In this document: in pieces, positions 1-10,945 of the stretch
Numbering within the stretch: position 1 is the first letter of the stretch
How the letters are laid out: every line of letters starts with the position of its first letter
Assembly (NCBI RefSeq): GCF_037975245.1
Contig: NC_092569.1
Coordinates: 12,092,501 to 12,156,500, forward strand
From: Apostichopus japonicus
Taxonomy: Eukaryota > Echinodermata > Holothuroidea > Aspidochirotida > Stichopodidae
Reading direction: 5' to 3'
Length of the DNA: 64,000 nucleotides
Position numbers and translations under genes: made by a program
Notes under the pieces: model-generated
What the model saw: the letters and a program-made list of their open reading frames with translations, nothing else
Databases searched by the model: none
Told to the model about the DNA's origin: nothing

Positions 1-2368
1 TACCGGCTGTTGTCGTCGTCGTCACAGATTACTGCGTGATTTTTTTCCGTCAAATAGCCTATAGATGAATAAATTCAACATTTTAAATCTCAGCACCGTA
101 TAGGCCTATGTACTTTGTTTTCACCTGCCTGTCTGCTCTGTATTACATTCGGTTTACATTGTGTATCTTATACTTTAAGTTCGTAACGACATTTTATAAG
201 CATCAGAGGACGGATTAATGAAAGTGACTGAAAGACAAAGTCTAGCAAACAGCCTCAGCTCATGCCTATATGGCTTTGAACTTACATGTGGACACTGCTT
301 ACAAATTTGGACGAATGCTTTTCAAATAGGATCCATGTGTGCTTTGTTGATTGGTATAAAGCTGGAAGAATATTTGGTTGATTTATTAGACTTTCTTTAA
401 AAAAACAAAACCGTTTGACATAAACATTTTTGGATGAACCTATAGGGATTTGACGTCATTATAGAGATGAACCATAATGGAGAATATTTTGCACATAAAT
501 ATCTTGAAAATTGGATTATCTATAGAAACATTACAAGCTTTATAAAGTACACTGTTAACCCTAAAATTTCTATATAAAGTCATCTTTTAAAAGTTGCACG
601 GTTTTCTAAAACAGACGAAAGAAACCCGCCCTTCAATCAAGTTATGAACAACATGAACACTCTTAAGGAGTACCTTCTTACTCGTTTTGAACTAATAGCA
701 TAGACACTATCATAAAGCGACCAGCTATATACTGAAACGCCGTACTATAGGCAACTGTTCCTTTCTAAAGGACTCGCGATACACATTTGACGATGACCAC
801 ACAGTCACACAGCCACGTAGTCACACAGTCCCGTTGTATAATGGGACTGGGGTTGAGAGTGGGTCAGTGAAATATTTTGGCTTTCGTACCAAGATGCTAT
901 TTTCAGTGACTTATTTTAAAAGAATACTATACCATCTCCCCGAAGGTCTCAAAAGCAATACATACTCTGCTTCAATACACACTGACCCCTCCCTCTCCCG
1001 CTTACCCCCGCTTTCCCCCCCCCCCCAATGATGATTATTTTCTTGCAAATGAACTGAATTTTCGCCGGAAGGAAACATTAACACGAGAACCCTCGACTCA
1101 GTATGTGAGAGACCAAACATTACTTGGTTACGTCACTTCCGTTATTCGTCATATCCGGGATAATTCTAGCGATGTCGTAAGCGTATATACATTGTAATGC
1201 GCCGTTACATTTGGCTATACTGACCTTTAGTGAGGTTTTTAGAGAGAGAGAGAGATATGTATATATACCATACATGCAGTACATATATGACCAATGTCTT
1301 AACCTGTAATAACCCGTTCAACAGTCTGGAATTGGTAAAAGCACAATAAACCATTGATCGTGATTAGAAACAAGAGACGGTTTTTTTACGACGGAAATTT
1401 CTCCATTTAATCATCATCAACATCTCGAAGACGGGTTTCCAATGCGTCAATGATATAAGTTTCAAATCTAATGGTTCGGCAAATTTTACAATTTTCTCTT
1501 TTCACCTACAGCTGAAAACCCTGCTTGATGATTGAATATGAAAGAAACTCGTTAACGAATATGAAAGAGCTCTTGTAACGAGGAAAGTATCTTCGAATGT
1601 TTGACTTGTTCTAATAAAAAGTAGACTTTTTCAGATAAAAAAAAATAGCAGGTAAGGGGAGAAGGTAGACCGAGAAAAAAAAGTTACTGGGTCTTGTAAT
1701 AATCAATATCTTCTTTTGGTTTTTGTCTTAGAATAATGTTCTCGTTCGCGTTTGATTGTAGAAATGTGAAAGGTTGTTAAGTTGAATAATGATCCATGTT
1801 CGCCATTGATTGTATAAATTTGTAAGTGAATGGTTGTTATAGGTTGGATGTTTTTTTTTTTAACTGGGACATTTTCAGTGGGTTAGATTCACGTTCATCT
1901 TCTGTATTATTTATATATTTATTTGGTGTTTAAATTATGTATTAATTTGTGTTGTAAGTAGTGAGCAGAGTGGGTGGGACGGTGCAGTCAATTATAAGTG
2001 AGCCTATTTTGCATAACGTTGTCTTGTTTTTCTGTTTGAATGGTTCATGTTCCAGAGACTCAGAGAGTAAAATAAATGAAGGTTGTTAAAGGCTATTCAG
2101 TAGCATAATGAGACTCAGGGACAGGTTTTCTGTTCTTGTTTTCAGATTATTTGTATTTGGGTTTAACGTTTTCAGTTAAGGGGTAGGGGTGGGTGGAGGG
2201 GGGGGGGATTTGATAGGTTATGCTGAAATGTTGTTATTCTCTGCTTGGTTAATGTTCATTTAGTTATAGTCAAAACAATTCAGGTTAAGCTTAAACATTT
2301 CTAGTTTCGTTATAATGTTATGCTATTTTATGACTAACCGTGTTGACAAACATAAAATATACATAGGC
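1..2368. other. AT-rich noncoding DNA, no gene seen
   Basis: No exon with convincing splice sites or a recognisable product was found. There is a poly-C run near 1014-1026, a short (GA)n run near 1241-1253, a G-run near 2201-2208 and T-runs. The short open frames at 218-400 and 834-1031 look like chance. Confidence 0.6.
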
Positions 2369-3690
2369 CTATATACCTACACGAGGATATACACAAAGGT
2401 TCTTGAAAATAATTATTGCTACTGGCAAGCTATTCACACGTACATGTAGAACCTATATTATACATTATATATCTACACTATAGTATGCAAAGGGTTCTTG
2501 ACAATAATTGCCACTGGCAAGCTATCCACACGTGTAGAACCTAATATATAAATATATAGACTATAACTACACGAAGATATGCACAGTATATAATTTTAGG
2601 TTCTTGAGTATTGATACTAGCAAGCTATCCACACGTGCCAGAACCTATAGTATACCTAAATAACTACACGAAGATCAAGGGCGGCGGAAGCACTTTTAAT
2701 CTGGGGGGGGGGGGGGGCACCGACATCAAAGGGCACTTTGCAGAAATTCGATTGGACTGATGCAGCCTTATATTTAGTACCCTTTATAACTCTTATTGTA
2801 TTATCTTATTTGCGTATACACATCACTCCATCAACGCCCACCCCCCCCCCCCCCCGAAGGAAAATATGCATACTAGCACTGCAATATCCAATGTGCAAAT
2901 TGGGAAACAAGGAACAAGTTTTCTTTTGAGACAAACTGAGGTGAAATCATGCAAGTTGCTAATGTAGGAATCTTCCGAATTAGAGTTTATTTCTTGTTAA
3001 TATCTTAACAAATTTTTTCCATTCGAAATAGCTTTGAGTTTGACCCACAGAAACTCATTAAAAAGTCAGGGGCGTAGCCAGGATTTGCAAAGTTGTATGC
3101 ACGACTATCTGAGCGGAGCGCCACCATCGGTTGGCGCGGAGCGTACAAGAAAATTTTAGGTTTTACAAACCCCTCAGATGGCCGGAAACGGCCCTTCCCG
3201 AGTGTTCGTTCTGGTTCCCTGGCCTCTTGCTAACTTGAAACACCTCAATTTGTATGTAGAAAAAGGGCACATTTTTAACCTGAGGAAAAGTGGGGGGGGC
3301 ACGTGCCCCCTGTGCCCCCCCGGTTCCGCCGCCCTTGACGAAGATATGCACAAAGGTTCTTGACAATAATTGCCACTGGCAAGCTATCCACACGTGCCAG
3401 AACCTATATTATACATATGTATAGGATACCTACACGAGGATATGCACAGTATATGTTCTTGATAAGTATTGCTACTGGTGAGCTATCCACACGTGCCAGA
3501 ACCTATAGTATACATATATACCTACATGAGGATATGCACATTATAGGTTCTTGAGAATTATTGCTACTAGCAAGTTATTCCACGTGTAGAACATATAGTA
3601 TAGGCTACATGTATATGAAGATATGGATATAGATTCTTGAGAATTATAGCTACTGACAAGCTATCCACACGTGTAGAACACTTTTGTTAC
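2369..3690. repeat. Tandem array of ~100-bp units with internal dyads, interrupted by a transposon
   Basis: About seven diverged units run in the same direction, each carrying 'GGTTCTTGA', then 'TTGCCACTGGCAAGCTATCC', then 'CACACGTG' and 'AGAACCTATA', and closing with 'CTACACGAAGATATGCACA'. Units start near 2399, 2498, 2601, 3355, 3446, 3550 and 3625. Within a unit the outer GGTTCT pairs with AGAACC and the inner TTGCC pairs with GGCAA, so each unit could fold into a stem or cruciform. The array is split at 2677 by a hAT-type insertion and resumes at 3338. Units are diverged, so the array is not newly made. No coding function is apparent. Confidence 0.85.
2677..3337. mobile_element. hAT-type nonautonomous DNA transposon, 661 bp
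   Basis: The ends are a perfect 14-bp terminal inverted repeat, CAAGGGCGGCGGAA at 2677-2690 and its complement at 3324-3337. An 8-bp target duplication, ACGAAGAT, lies at 2669-2676 and 3338-3345. Removing the element rejoins a unit of the surrounding tandem array, which confirms the insertion. Poly-G/poly-C tracts sit just inside both ends. An internal 'CAGGGGCGTAGCCAGGA' at about 3067 resembles another hAT-type terminus, so the element may be chimeric or contain an older insertion. The stretch at 3103-3157 is shared with the elements near 23.2 and 23.5 kb. There is no transposase. The 8-bp duplication and CA(G)GGGCGG-like ends fit the hAT superfamily; the family assignment is inferred. Confidence 0.88.
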
Positions 3691-4137
3691 AGGCTATGTA
3701 GCCAGTGATGTGATTCTCGTAAGAAAGATAATACTATGGATCGGTGGTTCCCAAATAAGTTTGTAGTAGGAGGGCCAAACAAACATTGAGCAATGGGTGA
3801 GAGATAAGAATTCTCATTATACCATATTAGTGCCAAAATGTGACGCCGATAATTTTTTATTATATATATGGAGGATGGAGAGGTGGTAGCGGAAGGAGGG
3901 CTGACAGAATTTAAGTCTTTTGCTTATATCGGAATTGGCCTGCTGGCTTCTTCTTGAGATCCCAAGTCGCTGTAGGGGAAAGTAGGAAATAGATGGCAGT
4001 ACATAACTGGTCTGGGACTTTATCTTTGCAGGTGTCTTTGGAGGTAACATTTTTATATAACATTGTTGTTTACTTCGGCCTACAAAAGATATGTGACAAT
4101 TGGAATATTAACTCTATAGAGAAAACTTAAATTGATT
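3691..4137. other. Noncoding, no feature seen
   Basis: AT-rich sequence between the tandem array and the TTAGTC cluster. The open frame at 3817-4050 on the minus strand lacks splice support or a recognisable product. Confidence 0.5.
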
Positions 4138-4520
4138 CACCGACTAACAAAACGTTAGTCCATCTGGTGCCTCTCCCGACTACCATAGCCTTAGTCAGTT
4201 GCTATACCGACTAATTTATTCCTTAGTCAGTTGGATTTCTTAGTCGGTCATCTTAGTCCGTCAGCTTAGTCGATCAACAATTTCTTAGTCGGTAAATGTA
4301 TATTAGTTAGTCACATTAGTTGGTGACATTAGTCGGTCTTTACCGACTAATTTATATGAGCCACCGACTAGTTTATAGCAGGTTTTACATTAGTCAGGAT
4401 GGTGCCTCTCCCGACTAACCTTTCTTAGTCGGTATCGACTGACTAGTTGCACTGACTAGATTCACTGAAAGAATTAAACCCGACTAGTTTCACTGACTAG
4501 TATCACTGAAAGAAAAGAGA
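4138..4520. repeat. Cluster of TTAGTC / GACTAA short repeats (left)
   Basis: About twenty copies of TTAGTCGGT-like and ACCGACTAA-like motifs occur in both orientations in under 400 bp. The phrase 'TGGTGCCTCTCCCGACTA' occurs twice (about 4168 and 4400). At 4463 'CACTGAAAGAATTAAAC' resembles the inverted end of the right-hand cluster at 9339. Dense subterminal motifs of this kind are typical of the ends of CACTA/Chapaev-like DNA transposons, so this may be one end of a ~5-kb element. I could not find a clean target duplication. Confidence 0.6.
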
Positions 4521-5127
4521 GCAGAAGAAACACAAATAATGTGTACGTTGGCAGTATTTATTTCTGATAAAACTTCTGATGTCTACAAAAGGCTGACTTT
4601 CGACAGATAGAGAAGAAATCACTGTAAATAAAATCTGAAAATCTGATTTTTTTTTCCAACAAAGTTAATGGATCAAACATGAATCGCAAAAGTATAGCAC
4701 TGCACAATAATGCAAAGTTGACTCTTGGGCAAGGGTTCCTCATGACTTTCGTTTTAAAGTGGTACCCCAAATCGACACCAGTTAAGTCTTCACGAACAAA
4801 AAGTGTTTCTCTTAACTACAAATGGCCTCCCACTTGTCTTCAGGAAGCCAAAATCTGCACCATTATTGACCTGTGAACAGAAAATATGATATACGTGTAA
4901 GCACAGATACAGATATAGCACATGATAACTCACATTATCATAAATATACATTTACATTAAAATTTTATAACATATTGGGAGGTATACATTTAAATCTAGG
5001 TCCCTCAAATTATAAGCCAGGAATAGCAGCTTTACCAAATTATTATTAGCTTTGCACAGCATAACACCAAGTTATTTCTCAAAGCTTAATAATTATGTTA
5101 ATCATGTTAATAATGATCCCAATAGAC
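4521..5127. other. Noncoding, no feature seen
   Basis: AT-rich sequence between the left TTAGTC cluster and the palindrome. The short frames on both strands (4558-4770, 4679-4876) overlap one another and look like chance. Confidence 0.45.
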
Positions 5128-5135
5128 CGGGATCC

Positions 5136-7087
5136 CAGAGGGTTTGGTTAGCTGGGAAGGTAACCAATTGCCTTGTACATCACAATGTTCACAGTGCATT
5201 CCTGTATATGAAACCAGACGACTGGCAAACCGACTGTGGTGGGTGTGGCTGGGAGAGCAATTTTAAAGTCACCTGATAGCTAACCTAGATCAGTTTTCAT
5301 GGTAACACATCAAAGTAGGTACAATATGTCAGGTATGGCCCCAAGAGCAACAAATGGCCATTGCCAGTAATAATTGGTGGTGGGGTACCCCTGCCAGTGA
5401 TCTATAATTGACCCCTCAAGGCTGACCTAGGTCAGCTCATGAGGTAACCACTTGAAACCTACTGGAAAATGTTGGTTAGGGCTTCAGATACAACTGATGG
5501 GCATTGCCAGTAATTTTTATTGGTGGGGTACCCCTGCCAGTAGACCCCCAAAATGCCCATCCCCCATTGACCTAGATGAGCTCATGATGTAACCAGTTGA
5601 AAACTACTGGAAAATGGTATCACTTCATATGTAAGGAATGGGAATTTACAGTAATTTATATTGGGGGGTACCCCTGCCAGTAGACCCCCAAAATGCCCAT
5701 TCCCTCATTGACTTAGGTCAGCTCATGAGATAACCAGTTGAAAAATTACTGGAAAATGATAGGTATCACTTCATATGTAAGGGATGGGCATTTCCAGTCA
5801 TTTACATTGGTGGGATAACCCTGTCAGTAGACCCCCAAAATGCCCATCCCCCATTGACCTAGATTAGCTCATGAGGTAACCAGTTGAAAACTACTGTAAA
5901 ATGATTGGCAGGACTCTATATATATGTAAGGGATGGGCATTTCCAGTAATTTATATTAGTGGGGTACCCCTGCCAGTAGACCCCCAAAAAGCCCCCCCCC
6001 CCCCCCTCATTGATCTAGGTCAGCTCATGATTTAACCAGTTGAAAACTACTGGAAAATGGTATCACTTCATATGTAAGGAATGGGAATTTACAGTAATTT
6101 ATATTGGGGGGTACCCCTGCCAGTAGACCCCCAAAATGCCCATTCCCTCATTGACTTAGGTCAGCTCATGAGATAACCAGTTGAAAAATTACTGGAAAAT
6201 GATAGGTATCACTTCATATGTAAGGGATGGGCATTTCCAGTCATTTACATTGGTGGGATAACCCTGTCAGTAGACCCCCAAAATGCCCATCCCCCATTGA
6301 CCTAGATTAGCTCATGAGGTAACCAGTTGAAAACTACTGTAAAATGATTGGCAGGACTCTATATATATGTAAGGGATGGGCATTTCCAGTAATTTATATT
6401 AGTGGGGTACCCCTGCCAGTAGACCCCCAAAAAGCCCCCCCCCCCCCCCTCATTGATCTAGGTCAGCTCATGATTTAACCAGTTGAAAACTACTGGAAAA
6501 TTATTGAAAGGATTCTATATGTAAGGGATGGGCGGACTCTGGCAGTGGTGGCCCACCAATATAAAATACTGGAAATGCTCATCCTTACATATGAAGTGAT
6601 ACCTATCATTTTCCTGTAGGTTTCAACTGGTCAAATCATGAGCTCACCTAGGTCAATGAGGGGATGGGCATATTGGGGGTCTACTAGCAGGGGTACCCCA
6701 CCAATAAAAATTACTGGCAATGCCATCAGTTGTATCTGAAGTCCTAACCAACATTTTCCAGTAGGTTTCAAGTGGTTACCTCATGAGCTGACCTAGGTCA
6801 GCCGTGAGGGGTCAATTATAGATCACTGGCAGGGGTACCCCACCACCAATAATTACTGGCAATGGCCATTTGTTGCTCTTGGGGCCATACCTGACATATT
6901 GTACTTACTTTGATGTGTTACCATGAAAACTGATCTAGGTTAGCTATCAGGTGACTTTAAAATTGCTCACCCAGCCACATCCACCACAGTCGGTTTGCCA
7001 GTCATCAGGTTTCATATACAGGAATGCATTGTGAACATTGTGATGTACCAGGCAATTGGTTACCTTCCCAGCTAACCAAACCCTCTG
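5136..7087. repeat. Large imperfect palindrome: ~530-bp inverted arms around tandem subrepeats
   Basis: The left arm (about 5136-5668) reads as the near-identical reverse complement of the right arm (about 6553-7087). Differences are scattered single bases and small indels, and I judge identity by eye at well over 90%. Both arms begin with CAGAGGGTTTGGTTAGCTGG at the outer edge. The centre consists of ~150-bp subunits carrying 'GGTACCCCTGCCAG', 'CTCATGAGGTAACCAGTTGA' and 'CACTTCATATGTAAGG'. No 8-bp target duplication was found at the outer edges. The frames at 5052-5276 (+) and 6947-7318 (-) are the two mirror images of the same arm, not two genes. Confidence 0.85.
5611..6496. repeat. 443-bp tandem duplication inside the palindrome centre
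   Basis: 5611-6053 and 6054-6496 are two copies in the same direction and look virtually identical, including the poly-C tract and the 'CTCATTGATCTAGGTCAG' that follows it. The period is 443 bp at several landmarks, for example AAAATGGTATCAC at 5611 and 6054. Such high identity means either a recent duplication or an assembly duplication. Confidence 0.85.
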
Positions 7088-7251
7088 GACTCCCGCTCTA
7101 CAGATCAGTGAAAATTTGACCAAACTTATGAAGCTTGCACGTAAATGATATACTAGACTGGTTTTTTTTTTAAAACAGGTTATGAAAAGTATCTTAAATA
7201 TCATTAAACAGTTGGGTACAATAGTTAAACTCACTCTTCCATCTTTTTTCT

Positions 7252-7449
7252 CTATGGTACTTGTTCCTTTGCTTTTTGGACTCTTGGATAAACTCTTTTG
7301 TTCTGCGAAGGGTACCAATATATCATCTTAAAACATGTCTTTAAGCCATATATAACACAGTTCTCCTCTTCTGTTGTTGCCTCCACACTGGTGTCGTACA
7401 TCACAGGAAAGCTCACCCTTGACTTAGATATTTGGCTTTTCAATTCCTG
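7252..7449 (-). CDS. Candidate terminal coding exon, unrecognised product
   Basis: On the minus strand a pyrimidine-rich tract ending CTTTCTTCCAG (about 7450-7460) precedes an open frame of 65 codons beginning QELKSQISKSRV and ending at a stop at 7252. The tract is a good splice acceptor. The residues look moderately protein-like (VSFPVMYDTSVEATTEEEN) but I do not recognise a domain. An overlapping frame ends at a good donor, GTGAGT, near 7230, so the true exon could use another phase. The exon lies between the two TTAGTC clusters on the same strand as the candidate exon at 9471-9558, but simple splicing between them is out of phase, so an intermediate exon would be needed. It could belong to a transposon gene or be spurious. 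Confidence 0.2.
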   Translation of the reverse strand, partial: QELKSQISKSRVSFPVMYDTSVEATTEEENCVIYGLKTCFKMIYWYPSQNKRVYPRVQKAKEQVP

Positions 7450-7460
7450 CTGGAAGAAAG

Positions 7461-9064
7461 AAACAGCAAAGTATTCATCATTTGAAAAAAATAAATAAAT
7501 AAAGTTGTCACCACAAAGTTATGTGAGATTTGCTTCCACTATAGTCTCAAAAAACAATCCCAAAGTTTGAAGCAGACTGTAAAAAGCTGAAAATTTGAAC
7601 GAGAGTGTCATCACCATTGCAACCAGAATCAAATGCCCAGAATACAGAGATAATAAAACATGGGCTAAATCTTTGTTTGTTTTTATGATCTTTAAAAATA
7701 TTAAATTTTAGAAACAGAAATGCACTGAGCCAACTTATTTATAGGCCTAATCGTTTTTAGTTGTTATTTTGCTTGCTCACATAACAAGCCTGTTTAGACC
7801 TACGCTAGAGGAGAATCAGTACTTTGTTACACTAAGTTTGTCTTCGGTCGTTTTGATATAGTCTTACTAGTAGTACTAAAGTATATAATGGACCGGCGAA
7901 GACTAGAGAATACCCAGAGTTTTAGCAACTGCGTTAAACTGTATCATCTGATCTATTATTTACGCCAATGAGTTTCATTCAATCTAGGATCAAAAAGAGA
8001 AAACTAATTAATCTTAACCTTTAAACTTTGCTACTAAACAGATATGCTTGAATTACAAATAAATGTCAAAAAAACATCATAATCTAAGAATCGATGCATA
8101 TACATATACATAAACAGAATAATTTGAATTCGCGCAAGTGAACCCTGCACTACATTGGACAGAAAAAAAACGTGCAATTAGACCAAACTAAACATACTAA
8201 ATTTTCCGTTACTTCTACATAAAATATCAATACAAATACAACAACTTACTCTTTTGGCAGTATACTAAAAGCACATGTTATAATAACTTCAGACTATCAA
8301 GCTTTCCTGAGAAAAAACGGTTAATACTTCTTACAGTAAGCAAGTCGACCGTGAAGGAATGTCGCAATTGTTTCCTGGGCGTGACCGGAAATTAAATACT
8401 AAAAAATGATAAATGAAAAGGTTAAATAGAACTGAAGCGTGCATCCTGACTGCTCGCAACATATAATACCGTTGACTAGCCAACATAATTTGTTCAGCCT
8501 ACTGTGACTGTACGTTTGAAGGTCTAGCCTTGCTTATTCAATATCACAAAGCCTACCCATTTAGATTCACATGGGAAATTACAGGAAATCTTTACCAAAT
8601 GAGTGTAGACTTCTAATAAACTATTGAGCCTTATAGTTCCAGCATTTGTTTGGGAATAAATAAGAAGATTATGTGCCACTGTTCAATCTAGCCCAATACA
8701 CACATAACACATTGTTAATTGGTGTTTAGGATGCACACTTTAGTGTTGATAATGCACTGCAGTACCCAGTAGAAGCCTATAGGCTACTCACTGTCATTGC
8801 ACTTGTGTATTGCGAAACGCCAACGTGACAACGGTAGCGTTACACTAACCATAATACAGTATACTAGTGCCAGTGGCCTAACAATTAACTTTAATTTTAC
8901 CTTCAAGTTAAAGGAATAACAGGTAGGCCGATGATGCAGTTAATACCTCCATTCTTCTAAAGACCTTCTTGGGTGATTTACGGTTGAAAGTTGCTTAGAG
9001 TGATCGTATGAAACTATGCCAAGCCCAGCAAGCAGCCGTTGCCTCTCGGTTTCCAAATTGAAGT
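7461..9064. other. Noncoding or intronic, no feature seen
   Basis: AT-rich sequence with no recognisable exon, RNA gene or repeat boundary. It lies inside the interval bracketed by the two TTAGTC clusters. Confidence 0.5.
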
Positions 9065-9339
9065 GAATCGAATTGGGTTAAAATACATTAGTCCGTCGAC
9101 ACCGACTAAGCTACGATTATGGCGTAAATCGGGTGTCCGTATCGTTCTTAGTCCATGGGTTAAAATACCTTAGTCCGTCGCCACCGACTAAGCTGCGATT
9201 ATATTTTCCTTAGTCAGTGTAAACTAACTAAGAAGCAGCTATGAAACGAAGATTTTTGCTAGTCCGTGTGCATTGACTAACGTTACAGACTAATTTAACG
9301 TTAGTCCGTGGCAATATTGACTAGTTTATTTTTTCAGTG
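9065..9339. repeat. Cluster of TTAGTC / GACTAA short repeats (right)
   Basis: About a dozen TTAGTCCGT, ACCGACTAA and related motifs occur. The phrase 'TTAGTCCGTCG.CACCGACTAAGCT' is repeated near 9090 and 9171. The outer edge reads ...TTTTTTCAGTG at 9339, which is CACTGAAAAAA on the minus strand, a CACTA-like terminus. It mirrors the cluster at 4138-4520 about 5 kb to the left. Confidence 0.6.
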
Positions 9340-9470
9340 TAGATATTAATATATCCTGAATGCGAGGTTTCATTGAAGAAAATTTGTCTTCTTATTATAA
9401 TTTTGTAAGAATATTATGTTTTTCTGGTGATAAATATATGTTTTATACATGTACAGAGAAGTAAACATAC

Positions 9471-9558
9471 TTTTCACATCATTTGTTACGATGAAGTCAT
9501 TCACTCCACTGTTGCCAGACAATTTCTCCAGATCACGCTGTCGGGATTTGGTTTCCAT
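9471..9558 (-). CDS. Candidate first coding exon, unrecognised product
   Basis: On the minus strand an ATG at 9558 opens 29 codons, starting METKSRQRDLEKLSGN and ending FIVTNDVK. They run into AAAA|GTATGT at 9471/9470, a good splice-donor sequence. The peptide is polar and charged with no recognisable domain. The exon sits just outside the right TTAGTC cluster and about 3.1 kb downstream of the SLC32A1 exon on the same strand, but there is no splice acceptor before its ATG to make it part of that gene. It could be a separate small gene or chance. Confidence 0.22.
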
Positions 9559-10806
9559 TAAATATATCGATTAGAAAATTTACACTATTTTGACTACCGC
9601 AATACCCCCCTTTAACCTTAAAAGATATTGACAAATATGCAAATTCAAATGTACAATGTATTTTATGGCCCTTTCATTCACGTTTGGGTATTTGAAAATA
9701 TCACTCGGTAACAACGTTTGACCTCCATCTATGCATAATCTTAAAAAAAAATAAAAAATAATAATAAAAAAAAAAATCCGTTTTATTTGACTACCACATC
9801 AGAATCTCTCTATTATATATAGTACATTGTCTTTTCCATATAGGTGCTTCAAAACTTCAAGCCGTTCGGATATAAATATTTCAGAATAAATCTCAGCATT
9901 TTGATGGCGCCGATTGCCGGCCACGATGTTCTATATGTTTGTATAAAATATATCCCAGCCAATGGAGAATAATAGCCGATAGACACAAAAAAAAAAAAAA
10001 ATCGCTAAAAACCAGAAGGTTCTTACGAGATGTTCTTAAGTGTCAAAGTATACGGTCTTAATTTTGTACTCGACTTTCACAATTTCTCGCAATCAAACGA
10101 TTGTTTTTCAGGTCAGGAGACATGCAAAGTCTTTCCCCATGCATTCAGTCGACAATATGTGCACGGGGTTTGTTTTTGTGCCCACAGGGGAGAATTGTTA
10201 GCCTTGTAATATTTTACAAATCTCATTTCGTTCTAAACTGTCCTATAGGCGTCGATCCGTGCATATACCGGAGAGTGAAGTACATATCGGCGGCTTGTAT
10301 ATAGATCAATGAAGGTCTCGCCAGCATTGTAATTATACAGGCAAAGTGAATATTTGGAAATATAAATTTACCACAAGAAAATGTGATGTCGACACATGCA
10401 CTCTTAATTCGAATAGGATGAGAATTCAACTTTTGATAGTGTGTACAGTTATCGATCGTTGGCAGATCAGTGTATTATGATAAAGAAATATATCACTAGG
10501 TGCCAAAAATCTTATACTCGTTGGGCCTGGAGGCAGTTTTACTGGAAACATTAAAGATCAACTTCTTTCTGTTAATCATAATAGTGTCTCTTCAAAAGCG
10601 TTACACAGGGTGTAGGCCCACTATCCTACTGCACACATTATACATTATAGCCAGTCTGCCATATTTTAATCATGGCCGCTCAGTGTCTCAGAAATGTCTT
10701 CATTGACAAGGCATGTGCTTTACCAGATGGCATAGCCCATGCAGTGAATGTGTTTTAAAAATGTGACCTGCTCTTCAGTGGACCCGATTGTCAAGTTTAT
10801 ACCATA

Positions 10807-10945
10807 ACGGAGTGAAAACTCTCACTAATTGTAGAGTGTGTTGTTTGATAAGAGTGGAATTCGCTCATCTATAAAGAGTGACCATCGTGTAGGGATACTT
10901 TCAAAGAGTGAATTGCCACTCTTAGAATTAAAAGTGTGACATTAT
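10807..10945. repeat. Cluster of AGAGTG / CACTCT short motifs
   Basis: Within about 140 bp there are several copies of AGAGTG (near 10840, 10868, 10889 and 10916) and complements such as AAACTCTCAC and CCACTCTTAG. Similar ACTCTCA motifs recur near 14790-14870. This may be a subterminal region of a small DNA transposon, but no boundaries or target duplication were found. Confidence 0.35.

Noticed and set aside
2677-2930. Plus-strand 63-codon frame at 2738-2929
   Set aside because: It lies wholly inside the noncoding hAT-type element and includes its poly-C tract.
5052-5276. Frame giving the same peptide as 6947-7318, suggesting a duplicated gene
   Set aside because: The two frames are mirror images of one palindrome arm. 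The shared peptide follows from DNA identity and neither has gene context.
9471-9558. Second exon of SLC32A1
   Set aside because: It starts with its own ATG without a splice acceptor and does not encode the expected GMFVLGLP-like helix.
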